Below are positions 42,769-53,629 of a stretch of DNA of 64,000 nucleotides, in pieces. The stretch's first letter is position 1; each line of letters begins with the position of its first letter. This DNA comes from Ophiura sarsii (Eukaryota > Echinodermata > Ophiuroidea > Amphilepidida > Ophiuridae): NCBI GenBank assembly GCA_035610835.1, contig CM069441.1, forward strand, positions 85,042,677 through 85,106,676. The letters are read 5' to 3'. The notes under the pieces were generated by a model. The model had not been told where the DNA came from. It saw nothing but the letters and a program-made list of their open reading frames with translations, and did no database searches. Made by a program: the position numbers and the translations under genes.

Positions 42769-44223
42769 AATTCTACAAATTTGTATTCAATTTCGGCAAA
42801 AAGTTCTATAAGTTTCGACACACACTACTTTGCTTCTTTGTACGAGGGTCATTCAATAAGTTCTACCTCCTACACCATAAGTTTGCTATTATATTATATA
42901 AACCAGTCTTATGAAATATTACACAAAATGTAGCTTTGAATGCGGCCATAAATTCATAGTAAATGTGTCTGGGTATGGGTTTTACTTTACGGAGATGCAG
43001 TGGAAACCGAATGTCCATTTATATATTGTGATGGAAAAACAGCATAGTATCTCCTAAGTGCTGACCATTTGGCCAATTTAAAGAGACCAAACGTACCTAT
43101 CACTCAATAATAATCGTTCTAATTTTCAGATATATCTCTTTAACAAACTATCAACAATAAAAGTGACTGATTTGTTAGGGAAATATGCCCTCTGATTACT
43201 AGAACTAGATTAGGACAACCCTCTCCTACATGTATGGGGAACATTGCAAAAGTCATATTTGCTTTTCATAAGAACTGACAGCTCTTCAATATACATGACT
43301 AAATGGAGGGATTCCAATTCTACTGTTAACCATGATTGATTTTTGTGAAGGTTGCACACAACTCATAAAGAAAAGTCATATTGAAGATTTGACTTGTAAC
43401 AACAACGAATTTGACTGATTAGCCGTATTCCAGTTTAATTCTACAAATTTGTATTCAATTTCGGCAAAAAGTTCTATAAGTTTCGACACACACTACTTTG
43501 CTTCTTTGTACGAGGGTCATTCAATAAGTTCTACCTCCTATACCATAAGTTTGCTATTATATAAACCAGTCTTATGAAATAATACACAAAATGTAGCTTT
43601 GAATGCAGCTATAAATTCATAGTAAATTAGTCTGAGTTTGGGTTGTACTTATTACGGAGATGCAGTGAAAACAGAATGTCCATTTAGTGTGATGGAAACA
43701 GTTAAAAAACAGCATAGTATTTCCTAAGTGCTGACATTTGGCCAATTTCAAGAGACTAATCGTACCTATCACTCAATAATAATCGTTCAAAGTTTCAGAA
43801 ATATCTCTTTAACAGACTATCAACAATAAAAGTGACTGATTTGTTAGGGAAATATGCCCACTGATTACCCAAACTAGATTAGGACAACACTCTTCTACAT
43901 GTATGGGGAACACTGCAAAAGTCATATTTTCTTTTCATAAGAACTGACAGATCTTCAATGTACATGACTAAATGGAGGGATCCCAAATTCTACTGTTGAC
44001 CATATGATTGATTTTTGTGAAGGTTGCACACTAACTCATAAAGAAAAGTCGTATTAAAGATTTGACTTGTAACAACGAATTTGACTGATTAACCGTACTC
44101 CAGTATTCCAGAGGCATAGCAATACATTGAGTTGATATTTTACTTTTCGCAAGACTACAAGAGTTTTTTTAATAGTTATCGGTGTTATGAGGGAGGAGGT
44201 AGAACTTATTGAACGACCCTGTA
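42769..44223. mobile_element. Mariner-like non-autonomous element with internal tandem duplication
   Basis: Left TIR CGAGGGTCATTCAATAAG (42843, and again at 43511) and right end CTTATTGAACGACCCTG (to 44221) are inverted and flanked by TA, as expected of Tc1/mariner elements. About 668 bases, including the 5' flank and left TIR, are tandemly duplicated (42769-43436 and 43437-44100). No transposase frame remains. Confidence 0.8.
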
Positions 44224-44609
44224 TGTACACCCAATCGAGGTAGATGTATGTACAACCAATCGAGGTAGATGTAGTTCTACATCCTCCTGACCAGCCCAAG
44301 AAATGGCTTACATTTTCCAAGACATTGCATTCTGTACTAGTACACCACTGTTTATTCATAAACATGCATTGGGCCTAGAGTAAAGTTGGCAGTAAGCTGC
44401 CTCCGATGGACACTGGATTGGGATAGTCATCTATATTTAGATCTATAATGGAGGCTCTTTCTGGAAACATATTAGTTCTGCATCAAATTTGATTGGAACC
44501 TTTTCTCCTGGAATGTGAATGCCCCTGTGGAAATCCTTTGTCACCGCGTGCCCCTTATGAAGTAATGAAACAGTTATATTATCCAATTAAATAGGCTCTA
44601 TAGTGTATT
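44224..44609. other. 3' flank of the EGF/SMB receptor gene
   Basis: A 27-base direct repeat around CAATCGAGGTAGATGTA occurs at 44228-44275. No gene. This lies downstream of the receptor stop on the minus strand. Confidence 0.45.
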
Positions 44610-45002
44610 TTATTCGTGATCTGTATCTGACTGTTCATACGAACTCTCACTGTCTTTGGAAACCTCATATTCCTTTATGCTGTCGATCTGCGGGTGCGAT
44701 TCCCGATGTGTTTGCGACGCATATTCCTTGATGCTGTCGATCTGCGGGTGCGATTCCCGATGTGTTTGCGACGCTGATGCATTCGTTGATTTGGTTGGAT
44801 GCACTTCACTTGTAGACGTCGGCCATGTCAAGTGCAGTTTGTCTGCCCATAAGCGACCGATACGAACTGTAAATGTAAACGCTAGGAATATGTATAGACC
44901 CTGAAGCGAATTGACTATAATGTAGATATACCACAGTGCTGATATACCACTGAAGGCTGCTGAGAAGGCGAAGATCCAAGTGAATCCCAATAGGGTGGCG
45001 AT
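44610..45002 (-). CDS. EGF/SMB 7TM receptor, last exon (TM6-TM7 and tail)
   Basis: After a TAATTTCAG-type acceptor at 45003, the exon begins IATLLGFTWIFAFSAAFSGI, the TM6 of adhesion/secretin-like receptors, then TM7 ALWYIYIIVNSLQGLYIFLA, and a cytoplasmic tail ending ESSYEQSDTDHE. Phase 0 joins exactly to IYAK at the end of the large exon. The tail has an 18-residue perfect tandem duplication (SQTHRESHPQIDSIKEY), from a 54-base repeat at about 44668-44775. Tail function is unknown. Confidence 0.85.
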   Translation of the reverse strand: MATLLGFTWIFAFSAAFSGISALWYIYIIVNSLQGLYIFLAFTFTVRIGRLWADKLHLTWPTSTSEVHPTKSTNASASQTHRESHPQIDSIKEYASQTHRESHPQIDSIKEYEVSKDSESSYEQSDTDHE

Positions 45003-45239
45003 CTGAAATTATATCAATAGTGGAGAAATACAGTTAAACCCCTGTATCGAAGACACTTGCATCAGGTCTGATATGGCATTGCATTGATATATACAATGTA
45101 CTCGTGTTAGGTCTCGCCTTTATTCGGCAATCACTACGTGTATAACGAATGCCCCAATCCCTCAAAAGAAACACAAAACAAACAACAACCCTACGACCGT
45201 TACATAAACTGCGCCAATGAAGTATCTAAACACTTACAA

Positions 45240-45860
45240 ATGGTCAGATTTATCGGAACCTGAAATAGTATGCAAACAAATTATTAATTAATTTGATTCA
45301 CAGTTATGTTCTGCGCATTTTGACACCTCTTTTGTTGCGCTACGATGTTGTTTGGCGGATTTATGGCACTTGAGTGGCTTAAGGTCGAATTTCAAAGTTG
45401 CAAAAGCTCCTATTCACCCCAATTCCAGAAGGGAACTCACACAAGCATCACACACAGACAAAATCAAGACAAAAGACACCAATTCGATTTATGCCTCCCA
45501 TCTCTGACCCTTTTGTTTTGTTATTGACAATTAATATGCCTCCCATCTCTGACCCTTTTGTTTTGTTATTGACAATTAATGCTGAGGTTCATCGCAATCG
45601 ATTTATCCAATGCGCGACAATCAAATCATTTATAAAAGGCGGGCAAAAATAATGCTGATCTTATTCGTCCCAGTACAACGCTCTTGCTTGTATAGAGGCT
45701 TTTGCAATTTGGAAATTCGACCTTAAGTCACTCAAGTGCCCATAAATCCGCCAAACAACATCGTAGCGCGACAAAAGAGGTGTCAAAATGTGCAGAAGAT
45801 AACTGTGAATCGAATTAATTAATGCATACTATTTCAGGTTCCGATAGATCTGACCATAAC
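45240..45860. mobile_element. Fold-back element in the receptor's last intron
   Basis: About 150 bases at 45240-45395 (GGTCAGATTTATCGGAACCT, TTGTTTGGCGGATTTATGGC) recur inverted at 45710-45860 with few changes. Between the arms, ATGCCTCCCATCTCTGACCC and the following bases are tandemly repeated (about 45491 and 45535, period 44). No frame of its own. Confidence 0.8.
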
Positions 45861-46039
45861 AGAATGCGGATCCTGTAATGAGTAGGCCTATGGCTTGATG
45901 TGGCATGATAGGTCGCGGCATACTCATGACTAAATTGTAAAGTAAACTGAATGAAACCAAGGCAAGTGTTGCTTTTTCCAAAAAGATCCACTATAAAACC
46001 AATGTTCGTGAATGACACAAGGAAGTACAAAGTACTTAC

Positions 46040-48513
46040 CTTTGCATAGATCATCAGTTCTTCTTTGATCTTCTTTAGCCCAGAATTTTTTGTCTGAGCT
46101 CTGTTTGCGCCTCTCTTGGTGGCATGAATGTTCCACATTATGTTGCAAAATAAGACCACATTGACAAGCATTGCCGCCACTAAGGGTCCTCCGAAGAAGA
46201 TCATATTTGCATCTTGATTGTAGATCCAACATGTACCTTCAAAACCATATTGAATTGGTAAATCAGAGCATGCGCACACGTGTAACACAAGACATGGGAT
46301 GATGATCAGCAAAGGTGTTGCCCAGCCGTAGACGACATGTGGGATGACGATCTGTCGTTTTTCTCTGTAGGTTTTGCCCATTTGTTTAGGGGAAAATGTC
46401 TTGTTTAAATCATACGAGAGAACCGTACTCCATGAAAACGTACACATCCACAGGTAGTGCGATAACACGGCAATCGATGTACAGGCGATATCATTGTCAG
46501 TGCTTCCTGCGCCGAGCAGAAAGACTAATTGAGCGAAGAACAAAGCTACCACCAGATGCATTCTTGCTTGTATTGGATGTGTCCGCAGATGGGCAAATGC
46601 ACAATATGTTATGAAAGTCAACAACAGCGCCACCATCGAAATGACACAACCCACCAAACTCAAAACTATTTGAATCGTATCATACGCCAAAAATGTGATC
46701 GTGTGAGTCTCGTTGCGAGTTCCGTTTATTTCGAGAAATGAGCACACCTGGATGCGTCCATCAGGGGTATACGTGTACTCATTCTCTGTGTAGAGTTCAC
46801 CTGTTGGCAGAAATACCAATTGTTGGGCACCGGAAAGGTTTGTGAACAGAGAAGCATTGAGTGTGATAAGGACACAAGAAGATAACCGATCTCCTTCGCA
46901 GACATCTGCAGTGATCAGTTTCTCCAATTTGTTTTCATTCTCAAGCAATGTGTACTGTAGAGCGAGGATTCCGCGGGAAAATAAATATTCTGTGTCTTGA
47001 TTCACAACCACGGTCGAAATATTATTAGAGTGACTTTTAATGGACACGTTGGTCAAAGTCACTCGGTCATCGCAATCAGAGAACTCTGACTCGCAGTGTT
47101 GACTCAATGTAAATGCAGTTATGTTGCAGGTGCTCAGTAATTCTTCCCTTCCTTCTTGTAAGAATATGGCATCGTAATATGTTTCTAGATCAACAAGAGT
47201 ATCAGAGGATTCAACGTTAAAAGTATATTGACTGGTATCTTCACTGCACAAATGACTCTCTTTTTGTATGACAAAACGCGATTGAAAGTAAGCACCCTTT
47301 AAACAATTCGAAATGTTCTTCATGGTAGCAGCGGTAGAGTCGTTACAGTTTGGGTTTAAGGCTTGGATAGTTACCTCAAAATTATCACCACATTGATGTT
47401 GTGGTATTATTTCACATCGATAATCTATCAAGGTATAGCCTTTGGAGCAGGTCACGTTTGTGCATTCATCTGCAAAGGGGTCGTAAACCTGCCCTTTATT
47501 GCAAGTAACGGTCTGTAACGTAATGATGGTGTCTGATATTTCTACGGTAACCCCGCTATTGGAGCTGAAATCAACAATGACAGATATCGGAGGAGGCAAA
47601 GCTATAGGCCTACCACCACCCGGGCCTCCTCCTCCTTGTACACCACCCATACCCCCGCCGATACCCCAAATAGATATAAGAGGAATGTTTCCATTGCATT
47701 CTAGCTTGATCTCAGTATCATCATAGCTGCCATTTGTTGGCACATAGTTTGAACAGGTGTAACAGTGCACATTGCGATAAACCTTGCCTGTACCGTCAGT
47801 CACATATGCCGTATATTCGTTGCACTGATCAAGCACCTTATCCGGCGTGTCAGGATTGCAACCACGACCATCTACCACGTCTACGTAACATCGACGATTT
47901 CCGATCGACGATGTGAGTGCTCCATCTGGAAAGCCAAATGATATTGGACATTTGTCACTGATCGCCGCAAGAGTGTCTGCCAAAGTCTCTTCTTCGGAAA
48001 GGTTTTGTAGTTCAGGAAGGCTTTCAGTATCGCAGCGAGCGAGGATTCTCCACCAGATGATATTTTCAGGCACTATGTTATTGCACAAAGCACAATAAAC
48101 ATTCTTGAAAGTAATACCGTACACTGTCTCACTAACAGGAATCGAAGATTTGATATCCGTATTAGATGTAACGTCATGGCACTTTTTCGCCAAGTCTGAA
48201 TCAGCATCAGGACATTTGTCATTCATAAAAACGCCGTCAGATAAATGATCTGGATCATCAACGACCACATTATCTCCATAAACTGGTATGACACAGTCTA
48301 TCTGGGCGTCTTCTATGTCTAATTGATCAAATCCTGAAGGCGAATTGACTTGAATATCGCAGGACAAATCTTTACAACAATCATTGAAGAAGTTGCACAT
48401 GTCATCGCATTGACAAGCTGTCGTGGTGCTAGTTTGACATTCGCTTCCACGACTGGCGCATACGTGTTCGTTCCTGCATAACGGGAAGTCAATATCTCTT
48501 GTACTACCAAATG
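46040..48513 (-). CDS. EGF/SMB 7TM receptor, large exon (SMB, ectodomain, TM1-TM5)
   Basis: The acceptor TTTTACAG precedes 48513; two bases complete a codon, then FGSTRDIDFPLCRNE. A somatomedin-B domain follows at about 48475-48360 (CASRGSECQ, CQCDDMCNFFNDCCKDLSC). Next come two Cys-containing repeats (GITFKNVYCALCN and GKVYRNVHCYTCSNY), a Gly-rich linker (GIGGGMGGVQGGGGPGGG), a Cys-rich ectodomain, and the membrane part from about 46680: TM1 VLSLVGCVISMVALLLTF, TM2 MHLVVALFFAQLVFLLG, TM3 LSHYLWMCTFSWSTVLS, TM4 WATPLLIIIPCLVLHV, TM5 LVAAMLVNVVLFCNIMW. No canonical GPS cleavage motif is seen before TM1 (CSFLEINGTRNETHTITFLA), so it resembles methuselah-like receptors. Donor GTAAGT after AAG at 46040. 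Unspliced, the frame runs on to 45815. The ligand is unknown. Confidence 0.85.
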
Positions 48514-48620
48514 CTGTAAAATGAAATTAAAAAAAAGAAAGACCATCAATGTTAACCTCGTATAGGATTTATTGAATTGCTAAATACTGTTATATTTGCA
48601 TTTGTTTGCTGGTTTATCTG

Positions 48621-49120
48621 TTAGGGAGCAGTTCCATTTGTACGCAATAAAAATTGCGGGAATGTTCCGGGCCCCGATGAGTTTTTTTATCAGGCCCCGA
48701 TGAGATTTTTATCGCGTACAGTTGCGAGTAGCAAAGGATTATTTATCGAGTAGCGTATTACCGCTTGTTTAAATATAACGAAAGATAAGTGGTCGGTATG
48801 TAAATAGAGCTTCGGGTTATTTATTCTAGTTGTAAGGTACAAATTCAGCATTTCATGTTTTTAGAGATAATGTTATTGATTATGGATGTTTAACGTAAAT
48901 TGTATTCTCCTCGTGTATTTGCTAAACAATCTCCCGCTCTATTTGCTAAACATACCCCAGGGTATGGCAGAGGCCTCGTATCGGGCCCCGATGTCTATTT
49001 TATCGGGGCCTGATGACTATTTTATCGCGTATCAACTTGAAAAACATTGGGTCCAAAACATATCAGGCCCCGATACAGTCGCGATAAATGTATCGCGTAT
49101 AAATGGAACTGCTCCCTTAA
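48621..49120. mobile_element. MITE with TTAGGGAGCAGTTCC termini
   Basis: Left TTAGGGAGCAGTTCCATTTG and right AAATGGAACTGCTCCCTTAA are inverted repeats of about 25 bases. The interior has several GGGCCCCGATGA / ATCAGGCCCCGATG words flanking ATTTTATCGCG. It is 500 bases with no frame, in the intron between the EGF and SMB exons. Confidence 0.8.
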
Positions 49121-49414
49121 TAGGAACTTTGTAGAGAAATCACATTCTCTTCAGAATTACGGAACTCCTAAACATTGTAGACTCTAAATGGAGTGAATAT
49201 CCAGTATAGTCTCCGCATAGATCCCTGAAATCAGTTGCTGTAGTTAGTACATTCTGGCACCCTTTATAGCAGGAGCTTTTAGAACAACGTCCGATTGATG
49301 TGCGGTTCCCAGGTAACTCCTTATTCTAATTCCCCCATCCCTAAGTCGATGTACCGTGTAAATTCAATTCCCTACATAAGTGGCACTTCTGCCTGACTAC
49401 AGAGCCACACATAC
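49121..49414 (-). other. Receptor intron, remainder
   Basis: Nothing recognised between the MITE and the EGF exon. Confidence 0.4.
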
Positions 49415-49660
49415 CTGTCCGACAGTCGATCCCTTTATATCCTTCCACACAAAGACACGTATAACCATCCGCTAGCTCTTCCACATCCACACACGTGGCT
49501 CCATTGAGACAAGGCTCTGATGCACAGGGATCAATGTATTTGTCACACATGTCACCTTCGTAGCCAGTTAGACAGACACATAGGTAGGTTCCGGGTTCTA
49601 GGTGACTTTCGTAGCAGGTTGCATCATTTTGACAAGGAGAGTTGGGACAGGCTAGCATAA
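49415..49660 (-). CDS. EGF/SMB 7TM receptor, exon with two EGF domains
   Basis: Acceptor CCATCGACAG and donor GTATGT bound 246 bases, phase 1 at both ends as usual for EGF exons. It encodes two EGF modules of six Cys each: CPNSPCQNDATC...YLCVCLTGYEGDMC, then IDPCASEPCLNGATC...YTCLCVEGYKGIDC. It joins in frame to the SMB exon at 48513. These domains would extend the receptor's extracellular part. Confidence 0.85.
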
Positions 49661-50264
49661 CTGTCGATGGAAGTGTAGAGAAAAAATAATAAATGTTACT
49701 TTTCGTCATTCGATGACGCTCATTTACATTAACAATACTAATTGTGTTTTTTTAATATTTAAATAATTTCTTGCTGATGCAACCATCTGTCATCTTGTAT
49801 AGTTGCTCCATTTTCACTGCATTTTCAATAACCATCTGTTTCTGTACATATCATGAACTTTTATGTTAATAATGGTGTTTGTGTCTACGCCATTATAATT
49901 ACTTAAATAATGTTTTCATCTGAAACAATCATAAATCTATCAAGATCTAAAACATCCTTACATCATATTCTACAAAGGTAATGGGGTTAAATACGTTTCA
50001 CTAAATTCCAGAAAGCACTATCTGTACACGACATCTGTAAGAACACGAGGTGTACATGACTATAATACGAAATGGCATAATCATAACATAGTCCTGACTA
50101 CTCTTCTGAGATCAACGTTCCGAGAAACACTACTATCCCGAAAATCCCGAGAACCATCCCGTATAACCTTTTTTAGTGTTTCTATATTATAATCAAGGCT
50201 GGTTTCTGAAACAGCAGCAGGCCTATCAGGACAATGTGTAAAGGCTAGACATGACCCGACTTAC
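49661..50264 (-). other. Receptor intron
   Basis: AT-rich, no exon or element recognised. Confidence 0.45.
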
Positions 50265-50381
50265 CCATATTACATTGTGATCCTTCCCATCCAGACTGGC
50301 AATTACATGTGTATCCATTTATTTCTTCCAAGCAAGTACCTCCATTCTGACAAGGATTGTTGGCACACTCAAGGGTATCAT
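50265..50381 (-). CDS. EGF/SMB 7TM receptor, exon with one EGF domain
   Basis: Acceptor TTACCTTGCAG and donor GTAAGT bound 117 bases, again phase 1-1: DTLECANNPCQNGGTC, then LEEINGYTCNCQSGWEGSQC. Together with the next exons the assembled product is at least 1,075 residues. No signal-peptide exon was found between here and the sulfotransferase cluster, so the 5' end may lie farther upstream, possibly beyond the window. Confidence 0.8.
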
Positions 50382-50665
50382 CTGCAAGGTAAAACGGGAT
50401 ATGAGAAAACAGATAAACATGTTAAGCAATAGTCCTAGAACTACCCTATCTAAGCCCAGAAACTGCTCCCAATACCCAGGAATGCTCCCAATCCGGGAAC
50501 CGATGTCAACCCGAGAACCGTCCCGTTGGGCACTATTTCAGCACAGCTAGTATGGCCGACTCAGTGTTTCTGTATTCAATCTTAGTACTTCGTGGATAGG
50601 CTGTTTTTTAAATAGTGGCCCTGCGAGGAGGGCTACAATACTCATGACATAAATTGTCCGCTTAG
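50382..50665. other. Intergenic or intronic DNA, nothing recognised
   Basis: Contains degenerate CCCGAGAACC words (also near 50140 and 50510). No exon of the receptor could be found. Confidence 0.4.
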
Positions 50666-50938
50666 GAGCGCTATGAATTCGGTCTAGTAAACCTATTGTT
50701 ATCACTTACTACGAGAGGATTTCCTGGTTGTCTATTTAAATTCGGGGCGTGTACAACGGTACTTCTTGCTAACTGCATGGGTGAGTGTCCATTATGTTGC
50801 AAATTACATCCACGCTTAATGCGTTTAAACTACTCAATGGGTGTTGCAATACTGCCGGTTGGTTGCACACGAGAATTATGTCATATAGCAACCACCTTTG
50901 ATGGAAGGCGAATATTTAAATTTGTTGCCGGTTTTTAG
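50666..50938 (+). other. Uncertain Cys-rich open frame
   Basis: An open stretch of 90 codons bounded by stops with eight Cys (for example GACTTVLLANCMGECPLCC, PVGCTRELCHIA). It has no ATG at its start and no clear splice acceptor was fixed. The Cys spacing recalls secreted cystine-knot proteins only vaguely and no family is claimed. It could be chance. Confidence 0.2.
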
Positions 50939-51000
50939 GGCAGCAATTTATAGCTCTGTTAAGCGGGCCTTGTAGCATAATGCCAGAACAGAATCCATAG

Positions 51001-51171
51001 GGGGAAGGCGGGGGGGGGGGGGGGGGGGGGAGGGGTTGTGGCGTGGTTGACTACACCGGCGCGAAAAAAACCCGAGCTATTAAAAACCGATAGCGAGAGT
51101 CTAAACCGAAGGTCCCATTCTCAAACAAAAGTGCGCCTTCAACTCGCGCACCCCGTCTGGATACGCACATG
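51001..51171. mobile_element. hAT-like MITE, right part, unit 1
   Basis: After a poly-G tract (about 51010-51031) the sequence follows the right part of the family: ACCGGCGCGAAAAAA, GATAGCGAGAGTCTAAACCG, TCTGGATACGCACATG. The left end is missing, so the unit-1 boundary falls in the G tract. Confidence 0.7.
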
Positions 51172-51363
51172 CTTAACCTAGAGATTCCCCAATTTACCGA
51201 AAAAAACCACCCAAGCAACTTTACCATGTTTACCGTTGATTTTGAAAAGGTGAGTATGCATAACTGAATATAGACGCAATTTTGTCTTATCAGATAGGAT
51301 GAATTTGCATTAAGAGAAAAAAGAAAAAGATTGGTTCGCTACAGAAATGCGGGTGTAGTAGGA

Positions 51364-51486
51364 GATACAGTCCCCCTGGAGCCATAGTCCGCTATGTACA
51401 GTGAAGTATAGGTTGGTATAGGGCAATCATCTCTACTCGCAACATAAGTTTGGAGGCCGGATTATGGCTCCAGGGGGACCATATGC
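51364..51486. promoter_or_regulatory. Inverted repeat upstream of copy 1
   Basis: GTCCCCCTGGAGCCATAGTC and GATTATGGCTCCAGGGGGAC form an inverted pair about 60 bases apart, 190-310 bases before the start. The same pair precedes copies 2 (about 54082-54237) and 3 (about 56853-57009). It is either a small MITE carried along by the duplication or a regulatory hairpin. Confidence 0.5.
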
Positions 51487-51674
51487 ATGATATGGCTCCT
51501 TTCACATCGGTACAATGATTGACTCGACTGTTTGGCAATTTTGGCCAGGGAATTTGCTATCTAAACTGCATTCAAAGTTCATATCACGCACGAACTTTGT
51601 ACCATAACAGTTCACATTATTTACTTTTGGATTTCAGCTATACATTATACACTTGTAAGTTGTTCGAACGCGAT

Positions 51675-52578
51675 ATGGCAGCAGGTAATTCTTTGGAGCA
51701 CTCCTCGTTCAATTTCAACAGCATTCCTAAAATGCATGACTTTCGTCGAAAATGCGGTTGTGTGGCACGAGCCATATGCTTTTGCCAATCGCTGTGGACC
51801 AGACGGAACTATAAGAGCAGTGATTGATAAGGCTCTTCGAGAACGCTCTGGAATTGCATTGCCACTGGTTGCCGAGTACTACACAAGTAAGACAAACAAA
51901 CTAATGCCAGGTAACGTTCAGCAGATGGCAAATGTCTATGAAGCTTCAAATCATTCTTTCTTTTGGATAAAGGAGCAGCTTGAATCACCTCAACCAGGAA
52001 AAGATCTAGTCTTTGTCAAAGATATGACGCTCGGAATTGATGGACATTACGATGCTATACCTCAAGGTTATCGGCACTCATTTCTCATGCGTCATCCGTT
52101 GAAAGTATTTTCTTCATACAAGAAAGTAATGCTCCAATCAGGTCGACATCAAGACCTTACCACACTACCCGACATTGTGATACCTAAAGGAGGTTTCTTC
52201 AAGGAGTTATATGACCTTCTTGAACATGTCAAGATGCACCACGATCCGAATCCGATCATATTGGACGCAGATGACCTTCTTGACAATCCAAGAGCTATGC
52301 TTTCATCGTACTGTAGCAGAACCAATATTCCTTATAATGATTCTCTACTGCATTGGCCCTCGGGTGCGGATGAAATATTGAAGAGATGGGTGATTCAGAA
52401 GGAGGTGTTGTGTTCTCCGAGTGTTCTTGGAGCTTTCAAGGCTTGCTTTAACAGTACCTGTTTTGGGCCACCTTCACAACTGCCAATGGAAGCAGATCTA
52501 ACACACGACGTCCTTGAATTGACGCGCTCTAGTATGCCATATTATAAGATTATGTATGAACAACGCTTACAGTTGTAA
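51675..52578 (+). pseudogene. Sulfotransferase-like gene copy 1, PAPS loop lost
   Basis: Compared with copies 2 and 3, 20 bases are missing after ATGGCAGCAG at 51675. The shift destroys the start of the protein: the ATG frame now ends at 51827 after 50 codons. From ATG at 51736 the ancestral frame is open to 52578 (280 codons), keeping VWHEPYAF, FLMRHPLKVFSSYKK and the C-terminus. It lacks the WSTPRSIST phosphosulfate-binding loop, so catalysis is not expected. The rest of the frame is unbroken, so the loss is recent, or a shorter non-catalytic protein is made. Confidence 0.75.
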
Positions 52579-52671
52579 TACATGTACCAAGGATTGTAAT
52601 TTCGCTAAAAGAAGCAGGCCCATGAGAGTATGAAGTTATGGCATGACAGTTTGATGAATTTGGCTTATTTT

Positions 52672-53335
52672 TAAGGACCAGACAAAACCATAAAAGCAGC
52701 GATTGATAAGGCTCTTCAAGAACGTTTTGGACTTGCATTGCGCCTGGTTGTCGAGCACTACACTAGTAAGGTAAAGGTAAAGGTGGTCGATCCTGTAATA
52801 CCAGGAGCGGAGTGCCCATCTCCCTTTCAAAGCGATAGGGCCAGACTCACTCCTTTTTATAATGTTGCTGTGTGGGGCTCGCTACACCTCCTCCACAGCG
52901 AGTCTGATAACTTCCCAGCACTGAAGAATGCTGGTACCCATTTAAATACACCTGGGTGGAGAGGAGTAATTGCGGTAAAGTGCCTTACTAAAGAGCACAA
53001 CATGTTGACCACAGCGTGACTCGAACCCACAACATTTAGATCATGAATCCAGTGCTCTACCCACTGCGCCACACATGCTCTACATCAGTACGATTAACAA
53101 ACTAACGCCAACTAACGTTCACCAGATGGCAAATGTATATGAAGCTTCAAATCATTCTTTCTTTTGGATAAAGGAGCAGCTTGAATCGCCTCAACCAGGA
53201 AAAGATCTAGTCTTTGTCAAAGATATGACGCTCTGAATTGATGGACATTACGATGCTATACCTCAAGGTTATCGGCACCTAATTTTGTATGCATTATCCA
53301 TTGAAAGTATTTACTTCATTGTTTGAACAACGCTA
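52672..53335 (+). pseudogene. Truncated sulfotransferase copy, unit 1, with SINE
   Basis: This matches the middle of the gene from GACCAGACAAAACCATAAAA, is interrupted by a SINE at 52769-53079, and continues to the QGYRH region. It has TGA where the gene has GGA (ATGACGCTCTGAATTGAT). The same TGA is in the truncated copies of units 2 and 3, so this remnant was dead before the array expanded. Confidence 0.85.
52769..53079 (-). mobile_element. tRNA-derived SINE, copy 1
   Basis: On the minus strand a tRNA-like head (TGTGGCGCAGTGGGTAGAGC; GGGTTCGAGTC) is followed by a body with GGCACTTTACCGCAATTACT and a tail of ACCTTTACC repeats. The flanks CTACACTAGTA and CTACATCAGTA look like a decayed target duplication. 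Unit 3 has the uninterrupted site TACACTAGTACGATT at about 59175. Confidence 0.85.
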
Positions 53336-53629
53336 GGATCTGTGATCAACATGATCAATGCCTCTGGGGCTGATTGAACCATGATTATCAATCGATACTC
53401 TTCTTGAATTATATATTAAATAGACAAATCCCAAGATATCTTGTAACGATATTTTACATGTCGTTAACGTTATCACCGGTAAAATAATTCGTAGTATAAA
53501 ACTGAAAAAAATATTGTTTCCACTATCCAAATATATGTTTTCAATTTTATATTGCAAATTATTTTACTATTGAAACTTTTGGGACGCCCTATGTTTAGTC
53601 AGTGACAGTTTAGTCGAAAAGGATTAAAC
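53336..53629. other. Unit spacer
   Basis: AT-rich DNA repeated at 56108-56403 and in part near 59440-59520. No gene. Confidence 0.5.

Noticed and set aside
45815..46039. Genuine C-terminus of the receptor after 46040
   Set aside because: A strong donor at 46039 and an exact phase-0 match to the TM6-TM7 exon at 45002 show that this is intron. The frame also runs into a fold-back element.
47499..47726. Proline-rich plus-strand frame opposite the receptor
   Set aside because: Antisense of the Gly-rich linker of the receptor.
50666..50938. TGF-beta or other cystine-knot hormone exon
   Set aside because: The Cys spacing does not fit any knot family known to me, and there is no start, signal peptide or acceptor.
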